From Glandiceps talaboti (lineage: Eukaryota; Hemichordata; Enteropneusta; Spengelidae): DNA of 62,000 nucleotides. The position numbers and the translations under genes are program-made. Every line of letters begins with the position of its first letter. The stretch's first letter is position 1. The notes beneath the pieces were generated by a model. The model ran no database searches and had not been told where the DNA came from. It saw only the letters and a list, made by a program, of their open reading frames with translations. Of the stretch, positions 25,064-39,100 are shown piece after piece. The stretch is taken from the NCBI RefSeq assembly GCF_964340395.1, contig NC_135553.1:5001-67000 (forward strand), in the 5' to 3' direction.

Positions 25064-26190
25064 TCCCCTCTACTACCAACTAAGACCAGCTGGAAGATCT
25101 ACGCCAGCACCAAAGTTTTATGGCCTGCATAAGATACACAAAAAAGATGTACCACTCCGGCCTATAGTGTCATTTATTGGTTGTAGCACATACAACGCTG
25201 CTAAAGAACAAGCCAGAATTCTTGGATCGTTGGTTGGAAAATCACCACATCACATCAAAGACACTAGAGAGTCCGTCAATAAAATGATGAACAAAATCAT
25301 TCCACCAGATTACACTATTGTCGCCTTCGATGTTATTGCACTGTTTACCTCCATTCCTACAAAGCATTGAAATGTATCCGGCAACGACTACTACAGGACA
25401 CCACTCTCCAAGACAGAACCACCATGTCAACTGGAAGTACCTGCAAACTCCTAGAATATATTCTGTCTAAACAACACATTCTTCATCTACAATAACAATG
25501 TCTATTGCCAACGCCATGGTGCTGCCATGGGTTCACCAGTATCACCCATAGTGGCCAACCTCTACATGGAGATGTTCGAAAAAGAGGCCCTCGCTAACAT
25601 CAACACTGATTTGACTGACCTGTGGTGGTATCGATATGTAGATGACACCAACACAGCTATAAAGAAGGATAAGGTAAATGAAATCCATGACATCATGTAC
25701 ATCAATGACAGATCGAGATCGCTGCATACAATCCATCATGGAACAACCAGAAGAAGATGGAAGTATCCCCTTCTTAGATACCAAAGTCACGCCAGTACTA
25801 GACGGCCACAAAGTCAAGATCACAGTGTATAGAAAACCAACACACACTGATATATATCTCCAGTGGAATAGTAACCATGCACTCAGTACCAACATGTCAG
25901 TTCCATGATCCCTATACAATCGAGCAGAAGCAGTTTGCGCAAACCAAGATGACAAAAAGAAGTTTTCCGACCTGGGCCCGATCTAGCCAGAACACCACCA
26001 AACCCAATAGAAGCAACAGAAATATCAACCAATATCAGGTTCAAAGTAAAGGTTTCATCGTGTTACCATACATCAAAGAATCAGAAACACACTACGTAGC
26101 AAAGGCATTCAAACGTACTTAAAAAAGCAGCAACACATTAAGAGAAATTCTGGTCAAACCTAAAGATAAATACAAGAAAGACCAGATTTA
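25064..26190 (+). mobile_element. Penelope-like retroelement, 5'-truncated and frameshifted
   Basis: Reverse transcriptase in several frames: FYGLHKIHKKDVPLRPIVS, then AFDVIALFTSIPT, a frameshift, then GAAMGSPVSPIVANLYMEMFE, WYRYVDDT (catalytic YVDD), another frameshift, IPFLDTKV and VYRKPTHTDIYLQW, then IKESETHYV-like sequence. These are hallmark PLE motifs (PKIHK, SPxxANLYME, YRKPTHTD). The N-terminal part is absent, and no GIY-YIG domain follows before the sequence merges into a Family B repeat at about 26187. Not functional. Confidence 0.9.
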
Positions 26191-26300
26191 AACTGAATGC
26201 TTTCCGTAAGGGCAAATTTTTGAGATTGTCATTCCTACAGACAATTGTTGGAATACAACAGAACACATGCAATAAGTTATTTTTTCTCATTGATTGCTAT
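26184..26300 (+). mobile_element. Family B repeat fragment, copy B3
   Basis: Begins 'ttaaactgaatgctttccg', the diagnostic Family B start, directly at the PLE 3' edge, and continues 'gtcattcctacagacaattg', as in copy B8 at 60855. Confidence 0.55.
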
Positions 26301-27399
26301 TTGCCCATTGCTGTTAGTGATCTCCTGGCCAACGACAACATGTAATGTGAAGCTTTATAGAACGTTGTAGCATAGCACTCACCGTAGAAAGAGTTTTAAT
26401 GGCCAAAAACAAAATTCTTTCTGGTAAACCTACAGTGACATCATCACACCTTTTCACACCTCTGATTACTCAACACTTCCAGCAAAGTTGGATCACTCTG
26501 TCAGATCCAATTAGACACTGAAGGACAAGTGATTTGATTGAAATATGTCTGTTTCTCAATTAAAAGTGGAAGAAGAGAACTTGTGTATGGAAAACTGCTA
26601 GAGATTATCACCAACATTTTTCCTTATGATTGTCAAAAATCAATGGTACCTTGCTATCCTCATGTCCTTACATCATAATTTTTTGAAAAGTTTCATGTGT
26701 TGTGTCTTTCATAAGTGTATATTGTTTTTCATACACAAATTATCTTCATTACATTTACCAGCAATTCTTGTGTGACCTACTTCCACAGCATAGTAGTCAC
26801 TTACACGTGTTGTAAGTCCGAGTAATGAGTGGAAATACAACATGACATACCGTACTTTGTGTGTGTAACCCTGACAAAATGTTTGGGAAACTCAACAACT
26901 ATTTACCTATGTAACTCAACAAATACACTGTATAATGACCATGTCCATAACTATACTTTTTAACTGGTACACTACATTATCCTCAAGACCAAATTAGCAA
27001 TATGTTATAATTGTAATAAGAACAACATCATCATAGAATGTGCTAAATTGAGTTGACAAAAGAGTCTTGGTGACAGAATGAATACGAATTTCCCACTTTA
27101 AACTTCTTCAAGACTGTCTACATGGCTGAGACTGATTGCCACATTCAGTGAAATGGATGTTCTGTTTCATTGTTTGAGGTTCAATCTGTCAGCATATTTG
27201 TCGATGTCAAAGACTGAAACTCTTGGGTGTTTATGAAGTAGTATGTATTTCAGGCCACAAATACCTACCATGTAACTTTCTTCAATATAGTACATACGTC
27301 AAATTTGAGTGCAAAGGTCTATTGCTATTCAAGTAACAGTCACTGAAGACATTATAAATTAAACAAGTCTCCAAAGACAAAGTCCCCTAAAATACATTA
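26301..27399. other. gene-free spacer
   Basis: No gene or clear element boundary seen; the right part grades into Family C sequence. Confidence 0.35.
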
Positions 27400-28345
27400 C
27401 CTTTGTGCCCGAAATAAAAAGTGTCTGCGATAAGAAGGAAATGACTGGATTTGATAATGACCCTGAAAATTAAAGTCATGGGCATAGGTCATGTCTCAAA
27501 AGAAGGTTTACACCAAATAACATGGGTATAGACACTTGAACGGAGTCTCCATGTATTCAAGTTTTTGAGTTATGCAGTAAATCATGATTACTCACTACAA
27601 ATGTGGCCCCCATATTCAGTTAAAAGTTATGTGAGCACCAAAAGTAATGCATGTATTATATATTTATCTTCTCTGCATTACCTTTAGACATCATTTTGAC
27701 TGGCTACACGTATATGCTACAGACTCTGCAACATGCAAGAAATAGCATGATTTTGATAATTGACCCACAAGGTCAAGGTTGAGGTCAAACATTGGATAGA
27801 CACTTGAATGGACACTCTGATTAATGCAGTAACATATTGATTTGCTGGCCGCCATTCAGTAAAGAGTAATATGTGCACTAAAAGTAATCCTTGTGTATAT
27901 TTGTCTTCTCATATATTATATCTGGATATGATTTAAAAGAAATTGGCAACAAACAAACATGTCAAAGTGTCTGTGATAGGCAAGAAATGGCTGGATCTTG
28001 ATAATTGACCATGGAGGCCATGATCAAGGTCAAGGTCAAAGGTCAAGCTCTTAAGTGAGGCTTGTACCTGATAGTAGTGGAGTAGACACATGACTGGAGT
28101 CTCTATGTATTACTGTTTTTGAGTTATGCCGTAACATTGATTTTTAACTACAAATATGGCTGCCATTCAGGCAAATTTGCATATGTTGCAAAACAAAGTG
28201 ACATGCATACGTCCAATATTACAAGTCACCTTTGTGCCAGGTTTGAAAGAAATCGGATAGTGCATGTCTGAGAAATGATGTATTACAGACAGACGGACGG
28301 TTAGAGCCAATCGTAATAGTCCCCCTTTTGAGGGACTAATAAAAC
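27400..28345 (+). mobile_element. Family C tandem-repeat element, copy C1
   Basis: About three degenerate units anchored by 'ggatttgataatgacc' (27445), 'gattttgataattgacc' (27750) and 'ggatcttgataattgacc' (27993), each with 'aaggtcaaggtc' and 'atggctgccattcag' blocks. It ends in 'gacagacggacgg' followed by a short hairpin, AGTCCC...GGGACT (28318-28337), and then 'aataaaa'. No coding capacity. Confidence 0.6.
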
Positions 28346-29955
28346 ATAAAAGTGGTACATTCTTACTGGACAAGATGACCAGATAATCTCTCAGATGTTG
28401 TAATGTTCTTGTACTGTGTAAATAGGCTTGATAGCTTGTCTATCATTCAACTTTGCTCTTCACTATCAACTTGTAAAAGTAACAATGTGAGGCCATTACT
28501 GTAGTTTGGAAATATGAATTCTATTGGTCGCAATGGGAATAATATCACTACGTCAGCCTATTTGATCACTCATATGATGTCAGTATGCAAACGTGCACTC
28601 ATTACTCAGATGAACACAGGAGTTAACATCGGCATAATTTACATATAGGCTAATAGTATGTAATTTTCCACAATTTCTTTACATTCTGATAACAGCCTTC
28701 GGGGGCATAGCTAAATTAATGGTTTAATGTTAACACTATTACAATTGATATTGAAGAGCTAAGCCAAATCAAACAAATCGACAATGTAGAAAGGCTATGT
28801 TGTCATATACATACATATGGATAGAACACATATGGTTGCATTATATCAAATTCGAAATTACAAGGCCACATGAATGTCAAATAATTGGGACATATGCAGT
28901 AACAGACTTAGACTGAAAATGACAATTTATTAGCTTTTTTCCCCTCAAAACATAGTCATATGAAACTATTATCAGATCTAGGACTTTTATGAAGATTGAA
29001 CATGGAAAGTCGTAAATACAATTCCTGATTCACTCAACTGCATCTGCTATGGAGCTTGATTACTCAACGTTGGGTCTTTCAAAATACTTGAAGTTCAATC
29101 TGCCAAATATTATCAAATACTAAGTTTTGTTCCATACCTTCAAACAAGAATGATAAAGCAAATAGTTTATTTACAGGCTTCACAAATACTATTACTTTAG
29201 TTAAAATCTTTCACCAGGTTGGGTCTTTTGCCATACAAGGAGACCCCATTTTCCATGTGTGCCAATGAACAAGTAATTTATACTTTCTTAAATTTCAGAT
29301 ATTTGTATTTGTAAAGAGATTTTAGTCCCGCTGTTACGTCTATCTTTCTCAGGATTGAGCACAAGTGTAACAATTACAATTCATGTTGATTATTGGGCTG
29401 GCTTATCCTGTATACAGCAATATGTAGTACATGGTACATACTTTTCAAACATTATGGTTTTTAAATGGTATTGTTCAATTGACAGTACTGTTTCCTAGTT
29501 CCACAATGTGTTATGTAGCATAAATGTCCTATTTCAAGTCAGCATTGACCATAGTGCATTTATGGATATTCAAATTCTGATATTTCATGACTAAGACATA
29601 AATCAAATTGTTTCACTTGCTGAGTATTCAATGTATGCTGAATCCTTTTTCTACTTTTCTAACATTCCTGCGACGACAAAAAGTTCAACATTAACAGAAT
29701 GTATAGTTTGATGCACTTTTCCTGAGTTGCATGTGTCAAATTCTTCAGTATTTACTCATGGAAATATCACTTGCATTGAGAAGATGAATAGTGCGTTTTA
29801 AACCAGGAAACATTCTATACCAAAAATCTACACCAAAATATGTTGCACTGTAGTATTATGTATTACTTCATAGGGGAGCTCTGACGTCTATAACTACAAG
29901 GAGTACATCTGATGACTACATGGCTTTATACACAGGTAAAGTGTTGATTGGAATG
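28346..29955 (-). other. NPLOC4 3' flank and probable 3' UTR
   Basis: No other gene seen. The 3' UTR of NPLOC4 should start at 29955 and run leftward. Confidence 0.4.
29166..29171 (-). terminator. candidate poly(A) signal of NPLOC4
   Basis: AATAAA on the minus strand about 785 nt past the stop codon; it is the first clear canonical hexamer I find. Variant signals nearer the stop cannot be excluded. Confidence 0.25.
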
Positions 29956-30128
29956 TTATTGATTGGGTAGTCCACACATCTCACATTCTCTTCTACCAGG
30001 TTGGTTGATGAATGTACAATGTTTACATGTCCAAAGTGCACTGTCTAGTTGTCCACTTCCAGCTACATCAGCTGCTGACTCACCAGGTTGACCTAGGAAA
30101 CCAGCTGCAGCTGGTACTGCACCTGACC
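29956..30128 (-). CDS. NPLOC4: NPLOC4 exon 17 (NZF zinc finger and stop)
   Basis: Gly/Ala-rich linker then [20 protein letters not shown] and GLPNQ-stop. The NZF has four Cys ligands, the ubiquitin-contacting Thr-Phe pair and a hydrophobic residue (Met) before the last Cys. Confidence 0.97.
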
Positions 30129-33100
30129 CTGTCAAGATGAACATAATACACGTAGCTTAGACACTGAAAATGTTCTGAAGACAATGTTTAGTTCACAGTC
30201 TATGTTATGATACAAGGAAATTACAGTAAGTCTTAATGTACGAGTCTGAAAGAATATATCATTCCTTTTACTCACCCACAATACATATACATGCCATTGG
30301 ATTTCTGGTAAATATTGAGTATAAAAATTTGTATTTCTGACATATTCACTACAGGAGAAATTATAAATATCACACAAAGAAAAAATAGCACAATGGTAGT
30401 TTTTTGTCTACATTTATCTGGTTGCCTATCCAGCACTATTGGAGTCACCATATACAGCATCATTTGGCTGTTGCTATAGGCGTGGTCTTGTTGCTAAGCA
30501 TAGTTGCATACATTCTGTAGTTATCTTTGCAATAGATACCATCATTTTGGTGTTGCTATGGGTGTGGGCTTGTTGCTAGGGATATTTGCATATATTTTTT
30601 GTTTGAATGTTTCTCACTTGCCTACCAGATGTTAGTTTTGCAAAATATACTGCAATTTGGTTGTTGCCAAGGTCGTGGTCATGGTTGCTAGGGCCAATTT
30701 TGTCAAAACATTTTGAACAACATCGGCAGAATAACACTTCTAGAAACATCTCACCTAATTTAGGCCCCATTGTCAAATTACTTTTTGAGACATAAATTTT
30801 TGACCAAAATTAACATTTTTATACATAATTTGCCTCTCACTAACAAGATCATCACATGCTTAATAGCTCTTCATCTACATATCCCAAAATGCATCCCCAT
30901 TAATTTTCCACCCAATCTGCCCTTAGGTTTGGAATTAAAGACCTTTGACCAAATTCGTAGACCTAATTTGCATATCACTGACAGAATCATCATGTCATGA
31001 ACAATTATTAATCTACATACCCCTAAGAACGTTCCCATCAATGTATGCTGGCCAATCTACCCAGTGGTTTTGGAGTTTACTTGAAGTATTTTGACAAAAA
31101 ATCATGTTTTTTGAACCAAAACACAAATCTCTGATGTGATCATTTTCATTTTAACAATTTCCATCTACACACCCTAAGAAATGTCCCCACCAAAATACCA
31201 ACTTGAAGGCAATGGGTCTGGCAGTTTTTGATGAGGTTGTTTACACCCACATACTCAAACAATGCCTATAGCACAACTGAACCTTAATTCAGTTGTGCAA
31301 AACATTACTTCTACAATTACAGATACTGCAAAATTATGGCTAAATTACTTTTCTATCCATCACTGAGTTGCATTCCTTAAATTGATGTACAAACAGGATA
31401 TATGAGTTGGACTAATTTCCAAGTCATATCATGACCAAATATTTCTTTAATACTAGCAATAATACTAGTAAATAGATTGTACATGTACTGAATTTATGAT
31501 ATTCCAGACCATAGCACACATGGATTAAACTAGTTTGATGAGGACACAGCGTCTTAAACCTACACTATTTATGCTTGCCTCTGTATTCCCTATTCCTACC
31601 TGTGTGAGCAGCAATGAGCTGTTCAATAGTGGCCCAATGTTCACTCTTTGACCATTCTCTCATCAAGGTCATGTCTTTGTCTTTGACAGCATCTAGAAGA
31701 ATGCCCATGTGGTCCTGCAGTGTACAGAAAAAATTAAACTGAGTTAATATCATAGAACAAATCAGGCAAAGATTACATTTACTGTAATAGTAGCTTCTTT
31801 AAGGCTTCTATGATTGCCTAAAGTAATATTTGTACCAGCATGTGCCAGTGATTCTTTATAATGTCCGTATCATGTTTTTATCAGTAAACAGTAGTGATTT
31901 CTTTCAAATACAGAAAATTTAAGATGTTGCTATGATTAAACAATCAGAAATGGCACAGAGAAAGATGTGTGTATATACACTGACAGTGTATATTTGGAAC
32001 ATTAATTAAAGAACCAGCTGATTTATGAGCTTTATAACTCTTGAATGGTTCATGAATTTGATCATGAAATATACATACAGGTGTACTGTTTTCCTTGCCT
32101 TTTCATTGTTTTCTGCTGATAGCAAGTGATGGTTAGCCATGCTTCAGTATGTAGAATACTGCAATTACGTAATAGTATGCAGCAAAAATTGCCCCCCCCC
32201 CAAAAAAAAAAAAAAAATTTAAAAAATGTACAAATTCACTCATGCCCCTGTCAGTAAAACAATACTACATGTAATAGTTATGTAGTATTATCCTAACCCA
32301 ATTTTAAGGGTACTAAAGCAAATTGAAATCAGGTAACAATTTAAGAAATCTGCTAGTAATTTCTTATCAAAAACCACACATACCTTGAGGGGTAACATGT
32401 CCATGTTGGCTAGATAGATCAGAAGATGGAAATCACACATAGCATCTAATAATCTGCCTGGGGGATAGTACTGTAAATATTGTACTAGAGTTTCAAAACT
32501 CTGAAATTATACATAATTACAAATGTGAGTTGGCATGGGTGTTGTACATAAAACTATATATGCGTGACCTTTAAAACTTTTATTTTTGTAAAACAGTGTT
32601 TCTTGTTGGGTTTATCTAAATTGTAGACAACTTCTAGAGGCTTCCTATCAATGTTCAACCCAGAAATTATATCAAATGGCAAACAAATGTTTTTCTGGAT
32701 TTCTGTTCTAAAAGATTAGACTACCAGTACTGGTATAAGATATATATTTTTCAAATACATTGGGCCTCATGAATACATATCTTTCAATGGATTTTGACAC
32801 CAAGTTTTTAGTGAATGGAAAGTGACACTTGTGCATTTTAATAATGATGGATCTTGTCAAATCATTTCAATGCAAGTTGATAACTTGACATTTTCACTGT
32901 TTTACACATGAATTCAATAGCTAAAAGTTCCTGTTACCTGGAGTTCACCAATGGCTGTTCTGTTTTCGATTGGGAATGTTTTCTCTCTCTCATCATTAAA
33001 CGTATATTGCGATTCTAAAGGAAAGGCTGCCGGAACCTACAGTAATAAATAATACAAGTTTGAAATAAATGAGCACTTTTACATTGTGATGTATATATTT

Positions 33101-36100
33101 ATCATATTTCAATGATATGTGACAGTACAATACTTGGCATCTTTTCATAACAGAGACGTTATCAGCTTCACTTGTGGAAATTAGACACATTACAAATCTT
33201 ATTTATTATTATCATTTTTATAATATCCATGTATTATACCATACAAAAGCCAAGTTATTATCTTTGAAGAGAAATAAGGAATTTATACTCTGGTCGTTTT
33301 ATGTCAAGCCATCCCATTTCTACATATATGTCACTGGGCCGGTTCTGTGATGCTCTAAATATGAACAGCTGGAAAATAAACTTGTGACCTAAGGGTTTTA
33401 TCACTACGAGTAACTAGATAAGTACTGAAAAGGTCACTCATATTTTCCTTGACTAAACAAAGAAAAATATTGGGGAATAATATCTAATTATACCATACCA
33501 TACCATACCATACCATAATCTATTCAATTGGTTTCTTTTATTAAATTTCACTATTTTGATTGTTCTGTCACATTTTACTGGGATGTAATATATGCAGTCA
33601 GTTATGAGATACGATCAAGTATATATAGTTAATTTGATATATTGACTGGCTAACTAGGTTTGCAGTGGTTAGAATAGTATGTTTATTTACAGATTACAAT
33701 AACTGAAGTTACACCATGGTCGCTGACCTATGCTTTTGTAGAGGGTCAAATCAAAGTACATTAACAATATACCATTCCAAAGCAAGAACTTGATCATACT
33801 ACTGTAATCTAAACATTCTTCATGTAAATGTACTAATCCATATTCCTGCTAAGGTTTGGGAACCCGGTAACAGAAAGAAGAAAATATGGTAAGACTGGCA
33901 TAGTTACCAATACCATTGTACCACAATTTTGGTGGGGAAGAGTTTAGCTGCTTATTGCCCTATATAACAACAACACTGACAGTCTAAATTCAAAATGATG
34001 TGAAATGTGAGGTCCATACTTTTTTAACAGTTATGTTGTGATACATACACATTTATTATTGACTTTAAATATGAAGCATCCACTCACTGGCTCACAGATA
34101 CATGTAAACTTATTTCAACGTGAACATTTTCACTTGATTTCTATTTTTTTGACACCTGTCTTGTGAATATAAAAACCTAATTAATATTTACACAATAAAA
34201 ATTCAACTTACATCAATTATAAGGTATTCCACTGGTAAAGGTCTTGCCAATAGTTTGACTTCATTACCATAGGAATCTTTCATCTAAAAAAGATAACAAA
34301 TTACAAATAATCTTGGCGTAACCACAGGGGCAGCGAGAATGAAAATTGAGTCATTCTGGTGAAGAAGGTGTTCATTACATAATTTACAATGTGTACCTGG
34401 TAGAAAACATCTGGGACATACTGTTCATTTGAGGATTCTTTGATATAGCCAAGCTCTGGTGCATCTTTGGTTGGTATGAGGCAGTCATCCCGTACTAATG
34501 CCATACACTGGTTGGATACCTGATAAGCTTCTGTATGGATTTGATTGGTAGAATCGCCTGTGGCAGAGCATAGAAAAGCGTTTGTTTGGTTAAAACACCG
34601 AGAAAAGCAAGTTCATTTAATTTCTATTCTTGTGTACAGTAACATTAAGGGTTCCTTACATGTGTTGGTAGACATTACAATGATTCTGTGCAAAGGTACA
34701 TGTAAATGAATCAGGTGGGATATATGTGGTATTTGATCACACATTTTAAAGAATAACTTTCCTTGACTTTGGGAGTACAAATGTAATTGTATTGCCAAAT
34801 GAAGCATCAATACTTTTCAGAGAAGTTACAATCAGCTTTACCATTGATGAGAGAATGTTTGTATGTGCATGTGTGTGTGGGTGGGTGTGTACTGCAGTAT
34901 GTTGTGTGTTTGTGTGTGTGCGACACCAGCTGTTAATATACTTTTGAACACGAGTTGATGTGTTCTGTCCAATACATATTACATCTACATAGTTTGTATT
35001 TAACCTTGTACATTTTTCACCACTACTTTTGTAGAGTCTATTTTTTTAAAATCAGTCCACACAAAATTGGGATTTAAATACGTAGGCAAGAAATCAATCA
35101 AAGCTTAATGTAGCATGATATTTCAACAGCTGGTGTTGGGCACACATGCACGCACGCACACACGCACGCACGCACGCACACACACACACACTCACATACA
35201 ATTTTGGATCATGAGTCGGACTGGTTTAGGAGAGGAGTTAAGGAAGCGATTCACATTCAGACTTTATAACCATCTATGAGCATTGATGGGGGACGTTACC
35301 AACTTCCGAGAATCTGGGACAAATTGTCTGAAGTCACGCATGCGTTGTGACTTCAGAAAACAATGACAAAGCCATGGTGGATACCTGGCAAAAGCTTTGG
35401 TGAGGTAATTGAAAATTTTGGTGCAATACGAAGTTAAATTCATGAATTTGGACATTTCATAACTTTACACTTGACTACAGATAAGTTGATACTAGTTATT
35501 AAACTCACCTGTGACAATGACTGTGACAAACTTAGAGCCAAACTTTCCATCTGTGGCTAACTTACAAGGATTAGGGTGTTGATTTTGAAATTCTCCTGCC
35601 ATGATACATTCCTCGGAACTCAAGAAATGGGCATCCTACAAAATTAGTATTAAGATTTTGATGAGAATGACAGTTGTCTGGCAGAGTTATGGAAAATGTT
35701 TGCCCAGTAATCCTTTCAGCTCCACTGATAAGATAACACTAATGTACGAACCTGGGAGTGATACCCTGGCCTTTAAACATGCGAACAATGGTCTCTTTAT
35801 CTTCTGTCTGAAACTGATACCCTCTCTTGATATGCAAATCACTCTGAATTGTTCATAACATGACCTTTTAAAGATGCTAATATTGCTTGTAAATATGAAA
35901 TATTTACAAATTTTGTTATCTGCATAAATTTGTATGTAGCCTCCAGGTTGCAGAAGTCATAATTTATTAAGCATCAATAAAAATTTCATACAAAAATAGT
36001 GTTCAACACACAGATTCCATTTCAGCACACAAGAGTTCTCTGTCAAAGTTGTACATATCATATCAATTTCGAGGAATATTATATTATTTCATCATACAAA

Positions 36101-39100
36101 TACATGTACATCTAGGCCATTACAGGAGAAATGAAGTTGCCTTGGTGTTTCACTTATGGGATATTGCCTTGGTGTTTCACTTATGGGATATTATGTTCCT
36201 TAATACAGATAGACACAAGTCAATTCAAGACTAACAAGAGCAGAGACACAATGCACACAGCAGGATCCTTTACCTAATGATAAATCACATTGAAAAGTGA
36301 TGAAGTATTGCTTTGAACTTGTGCTGAAAGAATTGCACATGGACTTGATGATTTCAATGGACTACTGCACCAGCAGTAATTTATGTGTATGTTTATCTGG
36401 TTCTGTATTATCTATAGACATGATCTAAAAGACATTAGCCACACATAATTGCTACAAAGTGTCTGCAATATGTAAGTAATAGCTTAATTTTGCTGGTCTA
36501 TGAATAGAGTCTATGTTTGAAGTTGTTTAGTTATGCCATATTAAATATAGTGTTTGTTTAATATAAATATGGCTGCCATTCAGTAAAAATTATGTGAGCA
36601 CCAAAAATAATGCATGTGTATACTTCTTTTCTTCAATGTTACTGGTAAACATGAAGGAATTGGCAATATGAAAACACTACAATGCGTCTGTGATAGGAAG
36701 GAATTGGCTTGATTTTGATAACTAACCCTGAAGGTCAAGGTCTCAAAAGATAGCTTGAATATGATAATATGGGGTAGACGCTTGAATGGAGTGTCTGTAA
36801 ATTGCAGTTTTCACCTTTTGTAGGGAAGTGTGCTTCTGTCTGTCTATGTGTACGTCTGTCTGTCTGTCTGCCTGTCTGTCTGTCTGTGGACACGATATCT
36901 CAAAAACCGCTGTATCGTTTCTAATGAAACTTGCTAAACATCTTCCTTATGGTAACAAAAAGAACTTATTAAATATTGGTAAACATCCTATGAATAATAA
37001 TGATTAATTAGCCTAATTAATGATTTCAATAATCAGACTATATCTACATAGTACATGTACAATCTTCATATTCTATATAATTTGGTACATACATTTGTGA
37101 TACCAAAATGCATCTGTCCTGAAAGTGTTTTTGATGTAGATAAAAAAAAAAACATTGCGTCTCATGAGTGAAACACCAAGGCATCTTAATTTCTTTCATA
37201 TAACACTGACAGGCATTCTAAAAAAATATAGTTACACTACTTTTTGTATGTTACTGAAGTATGTCAACTCAATAAGCGTTTCCCTCATAGAAGGATTTAT
37301 TTCAATTGTAAGTGCAGATGAGCTACATACCATGTTCCTGACATGTTTTACGGTTCCCAACCTGAGATCTTCAGCAAGCAAATCTGTAAATATCCATCCT
37401 ACCTGTGACACAAAACACAGAAGAATTGCATATAGTGCCCTCCAGTGATGAGGTTAGGCAGAGACAAAGGGTCAATGTTGAAGTGGAAAGTACGTTAACA
37501 CTACTAGCTGCTATATACCCTCTATCTTTTCTGCTTACCATAAAAGTGACATAGGTCACACAGCACCAATGGTCTGTCCAGACAGTGGTACTGTTATCAC
37601 CTTTCGGCTTCATTCGGCAACATTCTGAAGCCCAGATCTGAGGTCTTCCTATACAACTACACTAATACATATTTGATTCAATGTTTTAAAGAATTACAGT
37701 TATGGAATAAGATGATACAAAGACTTTTCAAAAGCTGCATTGCATGCATAATCAAGAGCCTTCATTTTTGGCTAAAGCTCTACTATTGTGCATATCACTG
37801 GAACATATCACCAAAAAAAACATATTTCTAATAGTGCTGAACCTTTATTATTGAACACCAAACTTTTGATATACATTCAAACAAATTAATTATCAATACA
37901 CTCCTTTTATTCCTTGACCCTGGTGCATATTTTGTTTTTACAAAAGATGTATGGCCATACCTTTCTAAGTCCTAGTTTACTTGCTATTCTGTCAACAACA
38001 ACAGCCTGTGGGTCTTCTAAAAACTCTATACAATTTGGTGTACTGTCCTGAAATCAAATTATGGGGAAAGGAATTCATTCATAATTGTTGTTATTGCATT
38101 TGGTTGTAACAGTAATAGCATTAAAAAATATTGCACCAATAATGTAACAATTATTACCATAATAATAATCACTTGCTAAAACATTCAGAACAAATGAATA
38201 AACAATATTGAAGAACCTGACAGGAAAAGTTTAACACTTGCATCATGGAGCAAGATTTAATTTTTTCATAAACATTGGGGAAATCTTGCAATGCACTTTT
38301 CTTTTGACATCCTTTCTCTTGTTGAAATAGGAGTTGGAAACATTGATGAAAAAATCACACTGAATTTAAAATATTGGATTTTGCACTTACAGTTGTATAC
38401 ATTTGTATTGAATTTTATCATCTAAAATTATCAATCTATGATTTCTATGAACTGATGTGAATATCAAGAGGACATCACTTTGCAGCAATTTCCGTTTTTC
38501 ATGCTTAATTTCATAATTCCAAAATTCTTGTCAGTGTTCCTTGAACAGAGTAACAAAGACAAAAAGTTCCATCTCTGTCACATGTCTTGTGATTTCTTGG
38601 TATCCTCTTGATGAGATGAAAATCACTCTACACTGTGTAAGCTAGTACATTTTATGCAATATAGGACCAAAAAAAACCCCACATGATTGAACATTTCCCT
38701 TTTCTGTTCTTCAACTTGCAAGTACAAAATGTGTTACAAATATCTAAATCGACCGAAAATGTTCATCAGCTTCAATGGTAGATTAAATGACTTAGGGTGA
38801 CCTTATTTTAATGTTTCTCGTTACTTTTTCAGGGTAACTATGGGTTGGTCGGTCGGTCGATTTGAAATAAAAAAAGTAACAAAATAAAAAATAGCACCAA
38901 TGGCATTGTAGCACAACTGTACAGTTTTTTAAAATGTTTACCCACATGCTGATCCATGCAAGGTATAGGTGTTCATTTGCTGAATGATAATCCAGTTGTC
39001 TATCCAGCCCTGTTGTTATCTTTGCAATATACGCAATCATTTGGCTGTTGCTATGGGAGTGTTCATGTTGCTAGACATATTTGCATACATTTTTTGGAAT

